Source of the DNA: Nitzschia sp. pyKryTriq1
Lineage: Eukaryota > Bacillariophyta > Bacillariophyceae > Bacillariales > Bacillariaceae
Reading direction: 5' to 3'
Assembly: GCA_956465555.1 (NCBI GenBank)
Contig: OY101115.1
Location: 4,130,120 to 4,194,119, forward strand
DNA: 64,000 nt
Part shown: one piece after another, positions 60,997 to 64,000 of the stretch
Position numbering within the stretch: position 1 is the first letter of the stretch
Layout of the letters: each line of letters begins with the position of its first letter
Program-made: the position numbers and the translations under genes
The notes under the pieces: model-generated
Told to the model about the DNA's origin: nothing
The model's database searches: none
The model's input: only the letters and a program-made list of their open reading frames with translations

Positions 60997-62568
60997 ATGG
61001 AAAAATCGGGTTCTACCGCCGTTTCCTCCATTTGGAACAAGTTGACGAAAGCCGGTGCTCGGAGCACGAGCACCAAGATGGCACCGTCCTCCTCTTCCAT
61101 CGGAAGCAACAGTGCTAGTGCCAGCGGCAGCAGCAGTCCTGTGGTTTTGGCAAGAACGTCTCCCCAGGCCGAAGGGGAACCCGCGAACAAGCCCTCGTCG
61201 CCTCCCGAGCGGGAAACTACTGGGCGCTCGGCGACTGCTCACTACAAGTTTGGTGATCTCCAACCGATGCCCAAGATTACGAAATCGCCCTACGAACCCA
61301 ATCAAACGGCAGAAGTGGACGAGCCTCTCTTTGATCGGCTGAAACTCTTGCTACTTTCAAAGGAAGAACGTCAAGGGGAAGTCTTTGACATGGCGGGTTC
61401 GCCCTCCCTGACAGTCCAGGACGAAACAAACAAAATTTTCGGCGAGGTTTTGGCCGAAGCCGTAGTCAAGGCGCATTATGTGATTGGAAAGTCGGGGATA
61501 CTTTTTAGTCCTCCTTGGCTCGAGCACAAACAGTGCAAGATTCGGGGAGTGCAATGCGGTTGGATCTCCAAACCGATGATGTTGTTGCTGCTGCACGAGC
61601 AACGCTTTGCCAGAGCACCCGAAGTGACGTTGAGCAGTCTCATCAACAGCATTGGCGTGCTAAGCATTTTCTTTGAGGCGCTCAAGGAATGGAAACTTGA
61701 CGATCCTCAACTTGTCCACAACGAACCTTCCCTCCACTTTAACTCCAAGAAACAGCAATGTTTGAAATGCGTCATTTTTATTGCGCGAGTGTACCGATGT
61801 AGCAAAGTATTGCGAACGTGCGAAGAAGACGACGACGAGGATGAAGTAGAAGATTTTGAAGAACAGGAACCCGGACTCTTTGCCAAAGTCCAACAATGCT
61901 TGGAAATATTGAAAGAGAACGTCAAGGTCCATCCAAAACGTCTAGAAGAATACGAGGGCAAGATGCAGCAAGAAGATCGGCGGAAGCAGTATTTGCTCAA
62001 CTTGGCTGACAGTGAAAACAGCCGCAGGCTAGAACAAGCGGCGGCCGCGGCTGGGAAGCCACAAAAGAAGAGGAAACGAGCATCTACTGGAACACTCACG
62101 GTCCAATCTACCGGATCTTCTCTTAGCAGTAATACCTTTCCTGCTCCTGTAGCAGCAGATGATCCTCCCGAGGATGAGGTCACACCACCACCACCACCAT
62201 CAGCAGCAGCAGCAGCAAGACGACAACCCTCTCCTGAGCCAGCAACATTCATCATGGGGGAACCAGCAACAGAACCTGAGATGAATGGCAATCATCATCC
62301 TACATTATCACAGTCGACAAAATCGGTCGATGCCTTGTTGGCATTGACAGAAAAACAATTCAAAATAATGGGGAAATCAATGAAGAGATTGAGACGTGAG
62401 ATTAAAAAGAATCGAGATGAGATTCGTGAGGAAGTGAGAGCGGAGCTGATGGAAGAATACGGATTGCTACGACGTCGCGACGACGATGATGATGATGACG
62501 ACGACGAGGACAGTGATCCCCCAAGGACGAGTTCGACAAAGAAGAAAAGAAGGAATGGGAGAAAGTAG
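60997..62568 (+). CDS. Unknown acidic, coiled-coil-containing protein
   Basis: Single exon, 523 aa. N-terminal Ser/Ala-rich region, then a folded-looking middle (about 90-290: YEPNQTAEVDEPLFDRLKLL, GEVLAEAVVKAHYVIGKSGI, RGVQCGWISKPMMLLLLHEQ, LSSLINSIGVLSIFFEALKE, QCLKCVIFIARVYRCSKV). A run of Asp/Glu follows at about 275-290, a helical stretch at 300-345, a basic KKRKR (possible NLS), and Pro/Ala runs encoded by CAG/CCA repeats. A coiled-coil end (MKRLRREIKKNRDEIREEVR) precedes a poly-Asp tract. The translation is strongly coding-like, but I recognise no family. Nuclear location is a guess from the basic and acidic tracts. Confidence 0.6.
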   Translation: MEKSGSTAVSSIWNKLTKAGARSTSTKMAPSSSSIGSNSASASGSSSPVVLARTSPQAEGEPANKPSSPPERETTGRSATAHYKFGDLQPMPKITKSPYEPNQTAEVDEPLFDRLKLLLLSKEERQGEVFDMAGSPSLTVQDETNKIFGEVLAEAVVKAHYVIGKSGILFSPPWLEHKQCKIRGVQCGWISKPMMLLLLHEQRFARAPEVTLSSLINSIGVLSIFFEALKEWKLDDPQLVHNEPSLHFNSKKQQCLKCVIFIARVYRCSKVLRTCEEDDDEDEVEDFEEQEPGLFAKVQQCLEILKENVKVHPKRLEEYEGKMQQEDRRKQYLLNLADSENSRRLEQAAAAAGKPQKKRKRASTGTLTVQSTGSSLSSNTFPAPVAADDPPEDEVTPPPPPSAAAAARRQPSPEPATFIMGEPATEPEMNGNHHPTLSQSTKSVDALLALTEKQFKIMGKSMKRLRREIKKNRDEIREEVRAELMEEYGLLRRRDDDDDDDDDEDSDPPRTSSTKKKRRNGRK

Positions 62569-62985
62569 TACTTGTACTCGTACTGTATCGTACTGTACAA
62601 GTAGTTGTTGCAAATAGACAAGAAGTAGTAGAATGGTTCTACGAACCAGTACGTACTTTAGTCTACAAGTACAGAAGAAGAGTCATCGGTGCAAGTGGGG
62701 ACCCCACCAGCAGAGGTATCAGGGCTGGGGCTGTTCGTACCGGTAGTAGTTTATTTGTGCGTTTTTGAATTTGCTGTATTTAGTCAAAGGAGTCAAAGCC
62801 TGTTTTTCGGCACGGCAGGCAGGCCTGCACGCGCATTTGAGCTTTTGCCATTCTCATCATCGCGCTTTTTTATTATTTGCTTCTTGCATGATCTGGTGGA
62901 CATCGCGCTGTTTGCTTCTTGTATTCTCGCGGACGATGGAAGAAATGCCACAGTTGACGACAATGACACATCTTGTTACACAAAG
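62569..62985. promoter_or_regulatory. Spacer between co-directed genes, with GTAC words
   Basis: 417 bp. GTAC words at 62567-62600 (GTACTTGTACTCGTACTG) and 62648-62670. It is the 3' flank of the preceding gene and upstream region of the partial gene. No gene. Confidence 0.35.
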
Positions 62986-64000
62986 ATGGCACACGCGGCG
63001 CCTAATCGTAGTCGGAAGTCTCTACGAACAGTATTAGGAAGCGCTATCAGTCAACGATCTAGGCGCCACACGGCCACAAAGGGGGTGTCTTTGCGTCTAG
63101 CCTTTACCGTCATTGCCAGCTTTGTCTTGCTCCCTGTTTTGTATTTGCAATATCATCTAGTCAAAATCCCTCCTCACTCGCATCCGCACAAGATTCGAGA
63201 CGATCTGCAACACTTTCAGCGGCGACAAAGCCGTGACCGAAGCCGTCATGGTTCTCCATCGGCATCATCATCGACATCGTTACCCTCGCTGGGGGGCAGC
63301 ACACCACCACGAATCTTGACGGCGTATTTGGAACCCCCTTCGACGCTGACTTACAAAAGTGGTAACATGCCTCAATTCTCCCGCAAAACTACGGCCGCCT
63401 CATTGACCAAGTTGGAATTCCCGCAAGTCGGATGGTGTGATCCCACTCATCGTGTTTTGCCCGATCTTCCCATTGACGAATATCCAGAAGATGATCCCTT
63501 TTTGCCTTGGATCCATGACTATTTTGTGTCGGAAGATGCGCGATTTGTTCGATTTGTCAGTCAGAACAAACGCCGATGTGATACGGGAGAACATCACAAG
63601 GATACCATGTCATTCTGGGAGCCACAGGTGACGTTGTTCCAATCCATTCCTATAGTAGAAGTGGAACCCGACAGAGGTACGAGTACTGGCAAGGGCCCTA
63701 AGGCTCGGTTGGCGAGCTCGATGGAGGAGGCGACTCATCCCGCCACTCGGTTCCAGTGTCGTTTCTTTCGGCGGGCGACGAATGAGACGATCACGACTTG
63801 GTCCATCTTCAAGTTTGACTACGAATACGTCACTTGGAGGAAGCTACGACGTCCCATGATGGATCGAGAGGGTGGAAAGGATACTGCCATGTTTTGGCTA
63901 TCGACTCTACTTTTTTCGTGTCCTGTTCCTGACGAATGGCAATCCTTACTGATAATGGACGACACCTCTTCCTTGGAACGTAGTAGAAGTCTGCCGGACT
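62986..64000 (+). CDS. Partial type II membrane protein, glycosyltransferase-like, runs off window
   Basis: Open frame from the ATG at 62986 to the window end with no stop, 338 codons visible. N-terminus basic (NRSRKSLRTVLGSAISQRSR), then one membrane segment at about 36-55 (LAFTVIASFVLLPVLYLQYH), a short stem with Ser and His runs, then a lumen domain: WCDPTHRVLPDLPIDEYPED, PFLPWIHDYFVSEDARFVRF, FWEPQVTLFQSIPI, ATRFQCRFFRR and FWLSTLLFSCPVPDEWQ. The layout and these conserved words fit stramenopile Golgi proteins that precede a GT92/DUF23-type catalytic domain, which would lie beyond the window. Family call is from pattern memory; the catalytic part is not visible. Confidence 0.7.
   Translation, partial: MAHAAPNRSRKSLRTVLGSAISQRSRRHTATKGVSLRLAFTVIASFVLLPVLYLQYHLVKIPPHSHPHKIRDDLQHFQRRQSRDRSRHGSPSASSSTSLPSLGGSTPPRILTAYLEPPSTLTYKSGNMPQFSRKTTAASLTKLEFPQVGWCDPTHRVLPDLPIDEYPEDDPFLPWIHDYFVSEDARFVRFVSQNKRRCDTGEHHKDTMSFWEPQVTLFQSIPIVEVEPDRGTSTGKGPKARLASSMEEATHPATRFQCRFFRRATNETITTWSIFKFDYEYVTWRKLRRPMMDREGGKDTAMFWLSTLLFSCPVPDEWQSLLIMDDTSSLERSRSLPD

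Noticed and set aside
1-64000. tRNA, rRNA or CRISPR
   Set aside because: I looked for B-box-like GGTTCGA words in a cloverleaf context and for regularly spaced direct repeats with unique spacers, and found none convincing. The GGACGTT and 50-bp arrays have no unique spacers and are not CRISPR.

Overview
The window is nuclear DNA from a photosynthetic stramenopile, most likely a diatom. Evidence: short spliceosomal introns (about 75-175 nt, one near 400 nt) with GTAAGT/GTACGT/GTGAGT donors; three predicted proteins whose N-termini look like a signal peptide followed by an ASAFAP-like plastid entry site; a red-lineage thylakoid-lumen protein; a type III (p10-before-p20) metacaspase; a selenocysteine thioredoxin reductase; helicase-associated-domain and divergent sulfotransferase genes; and Ty1/copia-type remnants. 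I cannot fix the species.

Layout. 0-5 kb: LURP-one-like protein, a LYR+LON protein (-), BolA (+), metacaspase (-). 5-10.6 kb: a copia scrap, a Chk2/Rad53-like checkpoint kinase (-), a plastid-targeted methyltransferase-like membrane protein (+). 11-19 kb: secreted NTF2-like protein (-), PsbQ-like lumen protein (+), TFIIB-family factor (-), plastid-type DEAD-box helicase (+). 19-30 kb: Sec-containing thioredoxin reductase (-), LARGE/GT49-like glycosyltransferase (+), double-MYND protein (-), cytosolic-type phosphoglycerate kinase (-). 31-40 kb: RNA polymerase III subunit C11 (-), importin alpha (+), NCS2-like permease (-), two tail-to-tail isochorismatase-fold hydrolases (+/-), an unknown secreted protein (+). 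40.7-45.3 kb: a miniature copia element, a strongly diverged importin-alpha paralogue (+), a Mis12-like kinetochore candidate (-). 45.3-49.8 kb: minisatellites, a repeat-bounded segment, a sulfotransferase (-), a second tandem array. 49.8-64 kb: syntaxin-5-like SNARE (+), RetSat/CRTISO-like oxidoreductase (-), TKL-like kinase (+), a fucosyltransferase-like fragment (-), a helicase-associated-domain protein (+), two proteins of unknown function, and the 5' part of a type II membrane protein that runs off the end.

Many genes are in head-to-head pairs, and almost every shared upstream spacer carries a dense cluster of GTAC-centred palindromes (ACCGGT, GTACTGTAC, AAGTAC), which is the strongest non-coding pattern in the window. 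The genes do not form one pathway; they are ordinary eukaryotic housekeeping and lineage-specific genes.

Most interesting items: (1) the thioredoxin reductase ends in a 23-nt terminal exon encoding Gly-Gly-Cys-Sec-Gly, with a 14-bp hairpin beginning 6 nt after the UGA; (2) an importin-alpha pair whose second copy is strongly diverged but has the same length and intron phases; (3) a Chk2-like kinase with an SQ/TQ cluster and a C-terminal PCNA-interaction motif; (4) a LYR+LON domain combination; (5) the GTAC islands at divergent promoters. Gene models are hand-spliced from open frames and splice-site consensus; no alignment or search was run.
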